A stretch of 64,000 nt of DNA from Streptomyces inusitatus (lineage in GTDB: Bacteria; Actinomycetota; Actinomycetes; Streptomycetales; Streptomycetaceae), in NCBI RefSeq assembly GCF_014651115.1, contig NZ_BMWG01000014.1:73926-137925 (forward strand). Reading direction: 5' to 3'. Made by a program: the position numbers and the translations under genes. The notes under the pieces were generated by a model that was not told the DNA's origin, ran no database searches, and saw nothing but the letters and a program-made list of their open reading frames with translations. Positions 53,038 to 61,468 of this stretch are shown here, piece by piece. Numbering within the stretch: the stretch's first letter is position 1; every line of letters begins with the position of its first letter.

Positions 53038-53177
53038 ACGGGCTCCTCGGTCGACACGGACGGATACGGGAACGCGGTCACACCGGCCGGGGCGGCTCCG
53101 GAGCCCCGGGGCGGCACGCCGCCACCGGCCCCCGGCGGATCCGCCTCGGCGGTCGGGAACATCGGCACACTGCTCAT
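53034..53177 (-). CDS. 47-aa ORF between cobQ and the chelatase gene
   Basis: ATG overlaps the cobQ stop (ATGA), and its TGA overlaps the chelatase ATG (ATGA). The peptide starts MSSVPMFPTAEADPPG and ends YPSVSTEEPV; it is Gly/Pro rich without a recognised fold. It could be a tiny coupling gene, or the fused ends of a larger gene deleted in frame (CobN is often located here). The double overlap is the main evidence that it is translated. Confidence 0.45.
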   Translation of the reverse strand: MSSVPMFPTAEADPPGAGGGVPPRGSGAAPAGVTAFPYPSVSTEEPV

Positions 53178-54754
53178 GCGGGGGCTCCAGGTCGTCCGGG
53201 CGCTCCGGCCGTCGCGCGCACCGGGGGTGCGGCGGGCGCTCCGGGCGCGATGAAGGGAAGGTCCGAGGGCGCGCCCCGCTCGATCAGCCGCAGGAGCGCG
53301 TCCGTGTCCGCGTGTTCTTCGATGAGATCGCCGAGCCGGTCCAGCTGCTCTTCGCGCAGCGCTCCGAAGGACGTGTCCGGAGCGGGCACGAAGCGCCTGC
53401 CGGCGGCGCTCGCGACCCGTCTCAGGAACTGCCGCCGGAAGCCGTCGCTCTCCAGTGAGCCGTGCCAGTGGGTGCCCCACACCTCACCGACCCGGCATCC
53501 GCTCAGAAAGGCCTCACCGCCCAGCACTTCGGCGACGCCGTGGTGGATCTCGTACCCCTCCACCCGCTCGCCCAGTGCCGTGCCCGTCGGCCTGGCAAGG
53601 GTCTTCTCGGCCGCGAACCGCACCCGCACGGGCAGCAGTCCCAGACCGGCCACGGAACCGGCCCGTGACTCGACCTCGTCCTCGATGTGCTCGCCCAGCA
53701 GCTGAAAGCCGCCACAGATCCCCAGCACCGGCCGCCCCTCGGCGGCCCTGCGAGCCAGCTCCCCCGCCAGCCCTCGCTCCCTCAGCCACTCCAACGCGCG
53801 GACCGTGCCCCGGGTTCCCGGTACGACGACGAGATCCGCGTCGGCCAACTCCTCGGGCCGGTCCACGAATCGGACGATCACGCCCGGCTCGGCGGCGAGC
53901 GCGTCCACATCGGTGAAGTTGGACATCAGCGGCACCGCGCAGACCGCGACCCGCAGCACGTCCTCGCCGAGCGGCGGGGCCACCACCGACTCGCGCACGG
54001 CCCCGCGCAGCGAGACCCGCAGCCCGTCCTCCTCGTCGATGCCGAGGCCGTGGGTGTACGGCAGCACCCCGTAGGTCCGCCGCCCGGTGAGCCCTTCGAG
54101 CATGTCGAGACCCGGTTCCAGCAGCGAGACGTCACCGCGGAACTTATTGACCAGATATCCCGCCACCAGCCGCTGGTCCTCGGCGCTCAGCAGCGCCGTC
54201 GTCCCGAAGAAGGAGGCGAAGACCCCGCCGCGGTCGATGTCCCCGACCACGAGCACCGGCAGCCGGGCCGCCCGGGCGATGCCCATGTTCACGATGTCCG
54301 TACGCCGCAGATTGATCTCCGCCGGGCTGCCCGCGCCCTCGCAGATCACGGCGTCATAGCTGCTCCGCAGCTCTTCCAGACACTCCACCACGGGCCCGAA
54401 CAGCGCCTCCTGCCTGCCGCCGTGGTAGCCGCGCGCGCTCAGCTCGCCGACGGGCTTGCCCATCAGCACGACCTGGCTGCTGCGGTCGCTGCCCGGCTTG
54501 AGGAGTACGGGGTTCATGAGCGCGCTCGGCTCGACCCGGGCGGCCTGCGCCTGCATCGCCTGGGCCCGGCCGATCTCCGCGCCGTCGCGGGTCACGAAGG
54601 AGTTGAGGGACATGTTCTGTCCCTTGAAGGGGGCGACCTTCACCCCCTGGCGCACCAGCCAGCGGCAGATTCCCGCCGTGACCACGCTCTTGCCCGCGTC
54701 GGACGTCGTGCCCGCGACGAGCAGTCCGCCTCCCCTGCGTCCCGGTCCGGTCAT
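53174..54754 (-). CDS. cobQ: Adenosylcobyric acid synthase
   Basis: Amidates four remaining side chains of adenosylcobyrinic acid diamide. The 526-aa protein has the N-terminal DTBS-like domain (GTTSDAGKSVVTAG, FKGQNMSLNS) and a GATase domain with cysteine in VLGICGGFQLLGEHI and HWHGSLE near the C-terminus. The final ~35 residues are Ala/Pro rich. It is coupled to cobD by ATGA. Confidence 0.95.
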   Translation of the reverse strand: MTGPGRRGGGLLVAGTTSDAGKSVVTAGICRWLVRQGVKVAPFKGQNMSLNSFVTRDGAEIGRAQAMQAQAARVEPSALMNPVLLKPGSDRSSQVVLMGKPVGELSARGYHGGRQEALFGPVVECLEELRSSYDAVICEGAGSPAEINLRRTDIVNMGIARAARLPVLVVGDIDRGGVFASFFGTTALLSAEDQRLVAGYLVNKFRGDVSLLEPGLDMLEGLTGRRTYGVLPYTHGLGIDEEDGLRVSLRGAVRESVVAPPLGEDVLRVAVCAVPLMSNFTDVDALAAEPGVIVRFVDRPEELADADLVVVPGTRGTVRALEWLRERGLAGELARRAAEGRPVLGICGGFQLLGEHIEDEVESRAGSVAGLGLLPVRVRFAAEKTLARPTGTALGERVEGYEIHHGVAEVLGGEAFLSGCRVGEVWGTHWHGSLESDGFRRQFLRRVASAAGRRFVPAPDTSFGALREEQLDRLGDLIEEHADTDALLRLIERGAPSDLPFIAPGAPAAPPVRATAGAPGRPGAPA

Positions 54755-55719
54755 CGGTCTCCTCCCTGCCGGCGGCGAGCCGCCGGGATCCGCCGGAACG
54801 CCAGCCGTCCGGCCGCGCTCGCCACCAGGGCGAGCAGAGTCACCCGGCGCGAGAGCCGCACCGCGCGCTCGATGTCCGTGACATCCACGGGACGGCCGTC
54901 GCCATTGAGCACCGGCCGGTGCTCGACCCGGCCGCCGTAGGCGAGGGTGCCGCCGAGCCGCACCCCGAGCGCTCCGGCGAACGCGGCCTCCACCGGGCCG
55001 GCGTTGGGGCTCGGGTGCCGGTGCGCGTCGTCCCGCCAGGCGCGGGCCGCGCCGCGCCGGTCGGGGCCCGCCAGCACGGCGAGCGCGGCCGTGAGCCGCG
55101 CCCCCGGCCAGCCGGCCAGATCGTCCAGCCGGGCCGAGGCCCAGCCGAAGGCCCGGTAGCGGGGGGACTTGTGGCCCACCATCGCGTCCAGGGTGTTGAC
55201 GGCCCGGAAACCGAGCAGCCCGGGCACGCCCGCGAGCGCTCCCCAGACCAGGGCTCCGACGACCGCGTCGGAGGTGTTCTCGGCGACGGACTCCACGACG
55301 GCGCGGGCGATCTGTTGTTCGTCCAGGGAGTGCGGGTCACGGCCGCACAGATGCGGCAGCCGCTCCCGGGCCCGCGCCACGTCCCGCGCGGTGAGGGCCG
55401 CGCCGACGGTCCGGGCCTCGCGGCCCAGCGAGGTGCCGCCGACGACGGTCCAGGTGGCGGCGGCGGTCAGCGCGACGGACAGGGCGGGACGGCCGCGGAC
55501 ACCACGGCTGAGCAGCGCCCCGGCGGCGGTGGCGCCTCCGGCGCACACGGCGGTGTGCAGCGCGCCCCACCCTCGGTGGTCACGCCACAGCACCCGCTCG
55601 ACGGCGCCGGCGGCCCGCCCGAACGCGGCGACCGGATGGCCTCGGCGGGGGTCGCCGAGCAGCAGGTCGCCGATCAGGCCGGCGGTGGCGCCGTACGCGA
55701 ATATTCGGTCGGCACGCAT
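54751..55719 (-). CDS. cobD: Adenosylcobinamide-phosphate synthase (CobD/CbiB)
   Basis: Membrane protein (322 aa) that joins aminopropanol phosphate to adenosylcobyric acid. CobD signatures: IGDLLLGDPRRGHPVAAFGR, VVESVAENTSDAVVGAL, AVNTLDAMVGHKSPRYRAFGWASARLDD. It follows the B12 riboswitch and is probably the first structural gene of the cobD-cobQ-chelatase-cobO-cobB operon. Confidence 0.94.
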   Translation of the reverse strand: MRADRIFAYGATAGLIGDLLLGDPRRGHPVAAFGRAAGAVERVLWRDHRGWGALHTAVCAGGATAAGALLSRGVRGRPALSVALTAAATWTVVGGTSLGREARTVGAALTARDVARARERLPHLCGRDPHSLDEQQIARAVVESVAENTSDAVVGALVWGALAGVPGLLGFRAVNTLDAMVGHKSPRYRAFGWASARLDDLAGWPGARLTAALAVLAGPDRRGAARAWRDDAHRHPSPNAGPVEAAFAGALGVRLGGTLAYGGRVEHRPVLNGDGRPVDVTDIERAVRLSRRVTLLALVASAAGRLAFRRIPAARRRQGGDR

Positions 55720-55723
55720 GGGC

Positions 55724-55813
55724 TCAGGCCGGCGTCTCGTTCCGGGGGGCCGAGGTGGGCGGCGGGGGAGTGCGAGGCGTACTCGGGGCGGGGGCTGAAC
55801 CGTGGCCGGGCAT
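55724..55813 (-). CDS. Putative 29-aa leader peptide between riboswitch and cobD
   Basis: ATG with SD GAGGA eight bases upstream, 29 codons starting MPGHGSAPAPSTPRTPPPP, stop 4 bp before the cobD ATG. Since cobD itself has no clear SD, initiation may depend on this ORF, and the riboswitch could act through its SD. Speculative. Confidence 0.3.
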   Translation of the reverse strand: MPGHGSAPAPSTPRTPPPPTSAPRNETPA

Positions 55814-55861
55814 GGCGATATGTCCTCACTCAGGGTGTCCGCGCCCTGGTTCGACGTGATC

Positions 55862-55995
55862 GGCGGCGAGAGTTCCTGGCTTCCGGGATCGCTCCCGGTG
55901 ACAGTGGCGGGACCGCGCCGGATTCGCACCGGCTTCCTCTGCTGCCGCCGTAATGGCCCCGGCAGTCCACCACGCTGCGAGAACAGCCGTCAACC
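55862..55995 (-). promoter_or_regulatory. Cobalamin (B12) riboswitch upstream of cobD
   Basis: On the minus strand, the conserved core reads GAGGAAGCCGGTGCGAATCC, followed by the B12 box region CCGCCACTGTCACCGGGAGC and then CCCGGAAGCCAGGA. These are the P3-P6 core, the B12 box and the 3' part of the cobalamin element. It should reduce expression of the cobD operon when B12 is high. The outer helix boundaries are approximate. Confidence 0.93.
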
Positions 55996-56084
55996 TGCCG
56001 TTGACCTGCGGCGGGACAGTGTGCTCAGCCCCACATCGGAGAGGGGCGCGGACCGGGCTCCGTAGGGTGTTCCGAGACAGACGA

Positions 56085-56124
56085 AACCGGGCCGGAACAC
56101 CCTGGGGGGTGTTCCGGCCCGGTT
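56085..56124. terminator. Terminator of the pit operon
   Basis: Perfect 17-bp inverted repeat (arm AACCGGGCCGGAACACC) with a 6-nt loop, 17 bp beyond the minus-strand stop at 56142. Confidence 0.88.
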
Positions 56125-56141
56125 CGTTGGAACCGAGGCCG

Positions 56142-56369
56142 TCAGGTGACGATCAGATAGATCCCGTAGGTGATGGCCGCCGCGCAGAGCGCGAAGCAGA
56201 GGTAGGCGCCGCCGCGGAACAGGGCCACGGAGCCCCCGCCGGTCTGTCCGGCGGCCGACGGCTGCTTGCTGAGACCGATGATCCCGAGGGTGAACAGGCC
56301 CACCAGGACGACAGTGGCCACGAGGCTCACACCGAAGACGGAGCCGAGAGCTACCCAGTCGATTTTCAT
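56142..56369 (-). CDS. Small two-helix membrane protein next to pit
   Basis: A 75-aa protein with two membrane helices (VFGVSLVATVVLVGLFTLGI and YLCFALCAAAITYGIYLIV) joined by a Gly/Ser loop. The family is not named. It follows pit by 12 bp and is co-transcribed, so it may be an accessory or regulator of the phosphate transporter. Confidence 0.82.
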   Translation of the reverse strand: MKIDWVALGSVFGVSLVATVVLVGLFTLGIIGLSKQPSAAGQTGGGSVALFRGGAYLCFALCAAAITYGIYLIVT

Positions 56370-56381
56370 GCTGATCTGTCC

Positions 56382-57650
56382 TTACACCGCGGCCGGGCTG
56401 GCCGGGCCGGATTCGGGGGCGGCGGCCGAGGGGGCCGCGATGGTGGTCTTGAGGCCGTCCTGCGCGGTGACGCCGTCCTGTGCGGGGGTGCCGGCGGGCG
56501 GCGGGGTGACGGCGTTGATCGCGGTGGTGACCACGCCGGGCTCCTCGACCTCGTCGTCGACGACGTTGGTGTGGTCGATGACCTGGCGACGCGAGTACAC
56601 CCAGATGGCGGCGGACGAGCCGACCAGGAAGACGGTGACCGCGGCGATGCCCCAGTCGCCCTGCCGCATCACGAACTCCGAGCCCGCGGCGACCAGACCG
56701 GCGGCCGGCAGGGTCAGACCCCAGGCGACGAACATCCGGGTGGCGGTGGACCAGCGGACCACGCCGCCCTTGCGGCCGAGGCCCGCGCCCATCACCGCGC
56801 CGGAGCACGAGTGCGTGGTGGAGAGGGAGAAGCCCAGGTTGGAGGAGGCGAGGATGACGCTGGCCGCGCTGGACTGGGCCGCGAAGCCCTGCTGCGGCTG
56901 GAGGTCGGTCAGGCCCTTGCCCATGGTACGGATGATGCGCCAGCCGCCGAGGTAGGTGCCGAGGGCGATCGCGACACCGGCGGAGACGATGACCCACATG
57001 GGCGGGTTCGAGCCGGGGACCAGGATGCCGCCGGTGACCAGCGCCAGCGTGATGATGCCCATCGTCTTCTGGGCGTCATTGGTGCCGTGCGCCAGGGAGA
57101 CCAGGCCGGCGGAGGCGATCTGCCCGGCGCGGTAGCCCTTGGAGGTCGCCTTGTCGTCGGTGTTCTTGCCCAGCTTGTACGTCAGCCGCGCGGCGAGGTA
57201 CGCGCCGATGCCGGCGACCAGCGGGGCGGCGATCGCGGGGATCAGCACCTTGGTGATGACCGTGCCGCCGTTGACTCCGCTGAAGCCGACCGAGGCGACG
57301 GTGGCGCCGATCAGACCGCCCATGAGGGCGTGCGAGGAGCTGGACGGCAGGCCGACCAGCCACGTCAGAAGATTCCAGAGGATGGCACCGACGAGCGCCG
57401 CGAAGATCACTTCTGGGGATATGCCTGACTCGTTGACGATGCCGCTGGAGATCGTCTTGGCGACCTCCACCGACAGAAACGCGCCGACGAGGTTGAGCAC
57501 GGCGGACATCGCCACCGCGGACTTGGGCTTCATCGCGCCGGTCGAGATGGTCGTCGCCATCGCGTTGGCGGTGTCGTGGAAACCGTTCGTGAAATCGAAC
57601 ACGAGAGCCGTCACGATCACAATCGCGAGCAGCAGCGTGATGTGTTCCAT
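56382..57650 (-). CDS. pit: PiT family inorganic phosphate transporter
   Basis: A 422-aa membrane protein with the two PiT repeats: FDFTNGFHDTANAMATTI at the N-terminus and SLAHGTNDAQKTMGII in the middle. The C-terminal ~70 residues are a soluble acidic/Ala-rich tail. It takes up metal-phosphate with protons. The place and PHO box upstream match pitH2 of S. coelicolor (from memory), a PhoP-regulated low-affinity transporter. Confidence 0.94.
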   Translation of the reverse strand: MEHITLLLAIVIVTALVFDFTNGFHDTANAMATTISTGAMKPKSAVAMSAVLNLVGAFLSVEVAKTISSGIVNESGISPEVIFAALVGAILWNLLTWLVGLPSSSSHALMGGLIGATVASVGFSGVNGGTVITKVLIPAIAAPLVAGIGAYLAARLTYKLGKNTDDKATSKGYRAGQIASAGLVSLAHGTNDAQKTMGIITLALVTGGILVPGSNPPMWVIVSAGVAIALGTYLGGWRIIRTMGKGLTDLQPQQGFAAQSSAASVILASSNLGFSLSTTHSCSGAVMGAGLGRKGGVVRWSTATRMFVAWGLTLPAAGLVAAGSEFVMRQGDWGIAAVTVFLVGSSAAIWVYSRRQVIDHTNVVDDEVEEPGVVTTAINAVTPPPAGTPAQDGVTAQDGLKTTIAAPSAAAPESGPASPAAV

Positions 57651-57682
57651 TTACCCAGGCAATCTATGGACGTCAGTGGCCT

Positions 57683-57719
57683 GGTGAACGTAAGTAACCT
57701 GGGTGAACGGAAGGTGAAC
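57683..57719 (-). promoter_or_regulatory. PHO box upstream of pit
   Basis: On the minus strand, GTTCACC occurs three times: two copies exactly 11 bp apart (GTTCACCTTCC, GTTCACCCAGG) and one further copy 19 bp downstream. This is the PhoP direct repeat of Streptomyces, 33-69 bp before the pit ATG. Confidence 0.85.
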
Positions 57720-57919
57720 TGAGGCCGGATTCAGGGTGTCCCCATGTGAGGTTTTGGACTCCGCTTTCGCTCCCGGAGCGCCTGACCGGCTCTCGCGCCC
57801 GGCCCCGCGCCCCGCAAAGTGCCTTACATCACTCTTTCGGATAATCTGTCCGATCCTCCCCTCCGTGGGTCGGCTGTGGCCCTCTGTGACGGTGAGCCGT
57901 CTCCTGACAGGATCGCCGC

Positions 57920-58582
57920 ATGACCGAACAGGTGTCCCAGAGAGCGATCGAAGACGCGTGGCGGAACGTAGTGACCACCGCCCGCAGAACGGCGGCCGAG
58001 GGCCTTGTGGTGGGCACCTCGGGCAATGTCTCCGCCCGGGTCGGCCCGCTGATCCTCGTCACCCCCAGCGCGGTCCCCTACGACCGGCTCACCGCCCAGG
58101 ACACGACCGTCGTCGACATCGAGGGAAAGCGCGTCCTCGGCGACCTCGAACCCACCAGCGAACTGCCGCTCCATCTGGAGATCTACCGGCACACCGACGC
58201 CCTCGCGGTGGTCCACACCCACGCCGTCCACGCCACGGCCGTCTCCACCCTCGTCCCCGAGCTCCCGCCCGTCCACTACATGACCGCCGCGCTCGGCGGC
58301 CCCGTCCGCGTCGCCCCCTACGCCCTTTACGGCACCGAGGCCCTCGCCTCCCACATGCTCCGCGCCCTGGAGGGGCGCACCGCCTGCCTGCTCCAGAACC
58401 ACGGCACCGTCGCCCACGGGCGGAGCCTGGACCAGGCCTACGACCGCACCGCCCAGCTGGAGTGGATGTGCCGCCTCTGGCTCACGGCCGCCTCCGTGCC
58501 CGGCCGCACACCCTCCCTGCTCTCCGAGAGCCAGCTCGCGGAGGCCGCCGAGCGCCTGAGCGGCTACGGCCGCCCGCGCTGA
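57920..58582 (+). CDS. Class II aldolase/adducin family protein
   Basis: A 220-aa Zn-dependent aldolase-fold protein of the FucA/AraD type. GTSGNVSARV binds phosphate, and the metal-binding histidines lie in VVHTHAVHATAV and QNHGTVAHG. It probably cleaves a sugar phosphate, but the substrate is not clear from the context. ATG start; upstream TCGGATAATCTGTCCGA (57837-57853) contains a possible -10. Confidence 0.9.
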   Translation: MTEQVSQRAIEDAWRNVVTTARRTAAEGLVVGTSGNVSARVGPLILVTPSAVPYDRLTAQDTTVVDIEGKRVLGDLEPTSELPLHLEIYRHTDALAVVHTHAVHATAVSTLVPELPPVHYMTAALGGPVRVAPYALYGTEALASHMLRALEGRTACLLQNHGTVAHGRSLDQAYDRTAQLEWMCRLWLTAASVPGRTPSLLSESQLAEAAERLSGYGRPR

Positions 58583-58711
58583 CCCGCCCCCGCCTCCCCC
58601 CCACCCCCGGACGGCCCCGCCGCACACCGGCGGGGACCGCCCCGGCCGGGGCCCGACACCGGCGGCGGCCGTCCACTGGCAGGGCCGAACCACCGCGCCG
58701 ACACTGGAACG

Positions 58712-59839
58712 GTGCGCCCGGCTACAGCGACGGCAGCGGCCGTCACCACCCTGATCGGCGTCGGCGCGGCCGCGATCGCGGCCGGCCGCTACGCGAGCGA
58801 CGCGGTGCTCAGACCCGAGCCCGGCCGGCCGCTCCCCGGCGACCCCGGACTCACCGTGCACGCCGCCGACGGCGACCGGGTCACCCTGACCCGCTCCCTC
58901 GCCTCCCGCCGCCCCGGCACCTACGGACTCGACGGCCCCGGCGTCCACGCCGTCGTCGGACCGGTCCTCGACGGAACGCAGCCCTCCGCCGACACCGTCG
59001 TGCGCCGGCTGGAACACCCCGGCGGCGGTCTGCGCCCCGGCGTCAGAGTCCGGCTGAACCCCCGGCTCCACATCGGCGACCCGACCTCCGCGCTCGGCAT
59101 CCGGCACACCGACGTCAGCGTCCCCGGCGAACTCGGACCCACCCCCGCCTGGCTGGTGCCGGGCCCCCGCACCACCTGGGTCATCGCCGTGCACGGCCTG
59201 GGCACCACCCGCGAACACCCCATGAACCTCCTTCCGTTTCTCCACGGCCGACGCATTCCGGTACTGGGGATCGGCTACCGGGGCGACCCGGACGCCCCCA
59301 GCTCCCCCGACGGACTCGGACACCTCGGCGAGGCCGAGTGGCGCGACCTCGACGCCGCCCTCCGCTTCGCCGTCGGCAACGGCGCGCGCCACGTCGTCCT
59401 GTACGGCTGGTCCACCGGCGCCACGATGGCGCTGCACACCGCCGCCGACTCCGCCCTGCGCGACCGGATCACCGGGCTCGTCCTCGACTCCCCGGTCCTC
59501 GACCAGGACGCCACCCTGCGCGCCCTCGCCGCCGCCCGGCACACCCCCGCACCCCTGCTCCCCCTCACGGTCCGCGCCGCCCGGGGCAGGGCCGGGCTGT
59601 ACGACGGCCGACGGCCCGCCCTGGCGGCCGACGCCAGGCTGCTGAAGGTGCCCGCCCTGATCTTCCACGGCCCGGACGACACCATCGCCCCCTGGCACCC
59701 CTCCCGGGAGCTCGCCGCCCGCCGCCCCGACCTCGTCCACCTCCACACGGTCCGCCACGCACCCCACGCGGCCATGTGGAACGCCGACCCGGCCCGCTAC
59801 GAAGAGGCCCTGCGCCGCTTCCTCACCCCCTTGATGTGA
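58712..59839 (+). CDS. Alpha/beta hydrolase family protein
   Basis: A 375-aa protein. The N-terminal hydrophobic segment (AVTTLIGVGAAAIAAGRYA) may anchor it to the membrane or act as a signal. The hydrolase core has VIAVHGLGTTREHP (oxyanion), nucleophile elbow GWSTGA, FHGPDDTIAP (Asp) and RHAPHAAMW (His). The substrate is unknown. GTG start; 129 bp after the aldolase gene. Confidence 0.88.
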   Translation: MRPATATAAAVTTLIGVGAAAIAAGRYASDAVLRPEPGRPLPGDPGLTVHAADGDRVTLTRSLASRRPGTYGLDGPGVHAVVGPVLDGTQPSADTVVRRLEHPGGGLRPGVRVRLNPRLHIGDPTSALGIRHTDVSVPGELGPTPAWLVPGPRTTWVIAVHGLGTTREHPMNLLPFLHGRRIPVLGIGYRGDPDAPSSPDGLGHLGEAEWRDLDAALRFAVGNGARHVVLYGWSTGATMALHTAADSALRDRITGLVLDSPVLDQDATLRALAAARHTPAPLLPLTVRAARGRAGLYDGRRPALAADARLLKVPALIFHGPDDTIAPWHPSRELAARRPDLVHLHTVRHAPHAAMWNADPARYEEALRRFLTPLM

Positions 59840-59928
59840 CCCCACGCCCGGACCCGCGAGCCCCTCCGGCCCGTCATTCATCGGGTTCCGTTTGGGCTTT
59901 CGGGCCGTCAGCGGGAAGACTGCTCCTC

Positions 59929-61386
59929 GTGACGTCCCGAAAGCCTGATGAGCAATTGGCGCGCAACTCCAGACTCCGTCTTGTCCGCCCGCGACCGCTG
60001 GCCACCGCCCGGCGGGCCGTGACGACCCGGCGTACCCGCTCGGCCCCACGGCCCCCGGAGGGCACCCCGCCCCCCGCCGAGCTGGCCCGCCAGGCGAGAG
60101 AAGTCCTCGTCGACGCCGTACGGATCGCCCGCTGGGCGGCCGTCGAGCGGGACCCCGGCACGGCCTCGCTCGCCGCCCCGGCGCGCGAACGGGCCGCCGC
60201 CGCACTCGATCTGACCCCCCTCCAGGTGCGCGCGGGATGGGACCGCGCCCGACTCGCCGGCCTGGTCGAACTGCACGGCGGCACAGCCCGCCCCGGCTGG
60301 CGGCTGCGTGCCTGGGACCGCGACGACATGGCCGTGCTCCGCGGCTGGGTCGCACTCTTCGACGCCTGGTCCCTGGCCCACCCCGCCCCCGGCGACGTGG
60401 CCCCGGCCGCCGTCGCCGAGGTCGTGGAAGCCGTCCCCCAGCTGCTCTCCCTCCTCCAGCTCTCGGCCGGCCCCGTCCTGGTCCCCGCCCTCCTCGACCT
60501 CCTGGAGCAGCGGGTCGAGGAACTGCGCGAGGAACGCTGCGAAGTCCCCTACGGCCCGCAGTCGCAGCCCCTCCCCATGCCCGCGGGCGGCCCGGCCGCC
60601 GCCCCGGACCCCTCCGGCGACGGCACGGCCCCCGCCACCGGCCCCACCGCACCCCGCCCGGAAACCGTCTCCTCCCTCCTCGACTGGGCCCTGGAGGGCC
60701 TCTCCGCCGTCGGCGCGCTCACCCTCGACCGAGGCAGGTCCGCCACCCTGACCCCGCTCGGCAACTGGGCGGTCTGGGTCAAGCTGGAACAGATCTGCGT
60801 CGCCGCCCAGAGCCCGGCCGGCAATATCGAGCAGTCCGCCGAGGACATGCTGCGCGGCTGCGCCCGGCTCACCCCCGGGCCCGCCCGCGCCGAGTACCGC
60901 GCCTGGCTGGCGGCGCGCACCGTCTCCAGCGCGGTCACCGAACTCCTCGGCGTCGCCAGGGGCGAGGACGCCCTGCTGCGCGGCCTCGCCTTCGAAGCGC
61001 TCCGCGTCGTCGGCGCGCCCGCCGAGGCCGAGGTCCGCGCCGTCGCCCAGGAGCCGTCACTGCGTCCGTACGCCCTGCTGTGGCTCGCGGAGTACGAGGG
61101 GGCGGACCCCGAGGACGTCCATGACGTCCTCACCCGCGAGGAGGCCACCTGGCTCTGGGTGGACACCGCCGCGGCCGTCGCCGACCACGGCGAGCCCCAG
61201 CTGCTGCTGCGCCATCTCGACTCGGCCGTCCAGGGCACGGTCCCGGCCCTCCTGGAGGAGGTCAGGGCAGGCGGCCACCCGCGCACCGTCCAGGTCCTGG
61301 TGGCCCTGGCCGCGGCCCACCCCGATCCCGCCCTCGCGAAAGCCGTCCGCCGGGCGGCCTTCCAGGTCCACACCGGCGGGGCCTAG
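59929..61386 (+). CDS. Hypothetical protein, paralogue of the gene at 25050-26492
   Basis: A 485-aa soluble protein with a basic N-terminal stretch (residues 1-45) and long helical segments. It shares landmarks with the product of 25050-26492: VRIARWAA, APAEAEVRAVAQ, ALLWLAEYEGAD and a C-terminal HPDPALAKAVRRAAF. No domain is recognised; a middle Pro/Ala linker (GGPAAAPDPSGDG) divides the two halves. GTG start. Confidence 0.85.
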   Translation: MTSRKPDEQLARNSRLRLVRPRPLATARRAVTTRRTRSAPRPPEGTPPPAELARQAREVLVDAVRIARWAAVERDPGTASLAAPARERAAAALDLTPLQVRAGWDRARLAGLVELHGGTARPGWRLRAWDRDDMAVLRGWVALFDAWSLAHPAPGDVAPAAVAEVVEAVPQLLSLLQLSAGPVLVPALLDLLEQRVEELREERCEVPYGPQSQPLPMPAGGPAAAPDPSGDGTAPATGPTAPRPETVSSLLDWALEGLSAVGALTLDRGRSATLTPLGNWAVWVKLEQICVAAQSPAGNIEQSAEDMLRGCARLTPGPARAEYRAWLAARTVSSAVTELLGVARGEDALLRGLAFEALRVVGAPAEAEVRAVAQEPSLRPYALLWLAEYEGADPEDVHDVLTREEATWLWVDTAAAVADHGEPQLLLRHLDSAVQGTVPALLEEVRAGGHPRTVQVLVALAAAHPDPALAKAVRRAAFQVHTGGA

Positions 61387-61391
61387 CCTCC

Positions 61392-61435
61392 CGCTGTGTG
61401 GGTGGCCGCCGGGCCCGGCGGCCACCCACACAGCG
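61392..61435. terminator. Perfect 44-bp palindrome, bidirectional terminator
   Basis: 22-bp arms without spacer (arm begins CGCTGTGTGGGTGGCC) between the stops of convergent genes. It could also form a cruciform. Confidence 0.88.
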
Positions 61436-61468
61436 CCCGGGCGCGGGCGGAAGCCCGCGGGACGGCCG

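Noticed and set aside
57824..60652. Long minus-strand frame opposite the aldolase and hydrolase genes
   Set aside because: Low-complexity Gly/Arg product; opposite-strand genes have clear catalytic motifs and codon bias.
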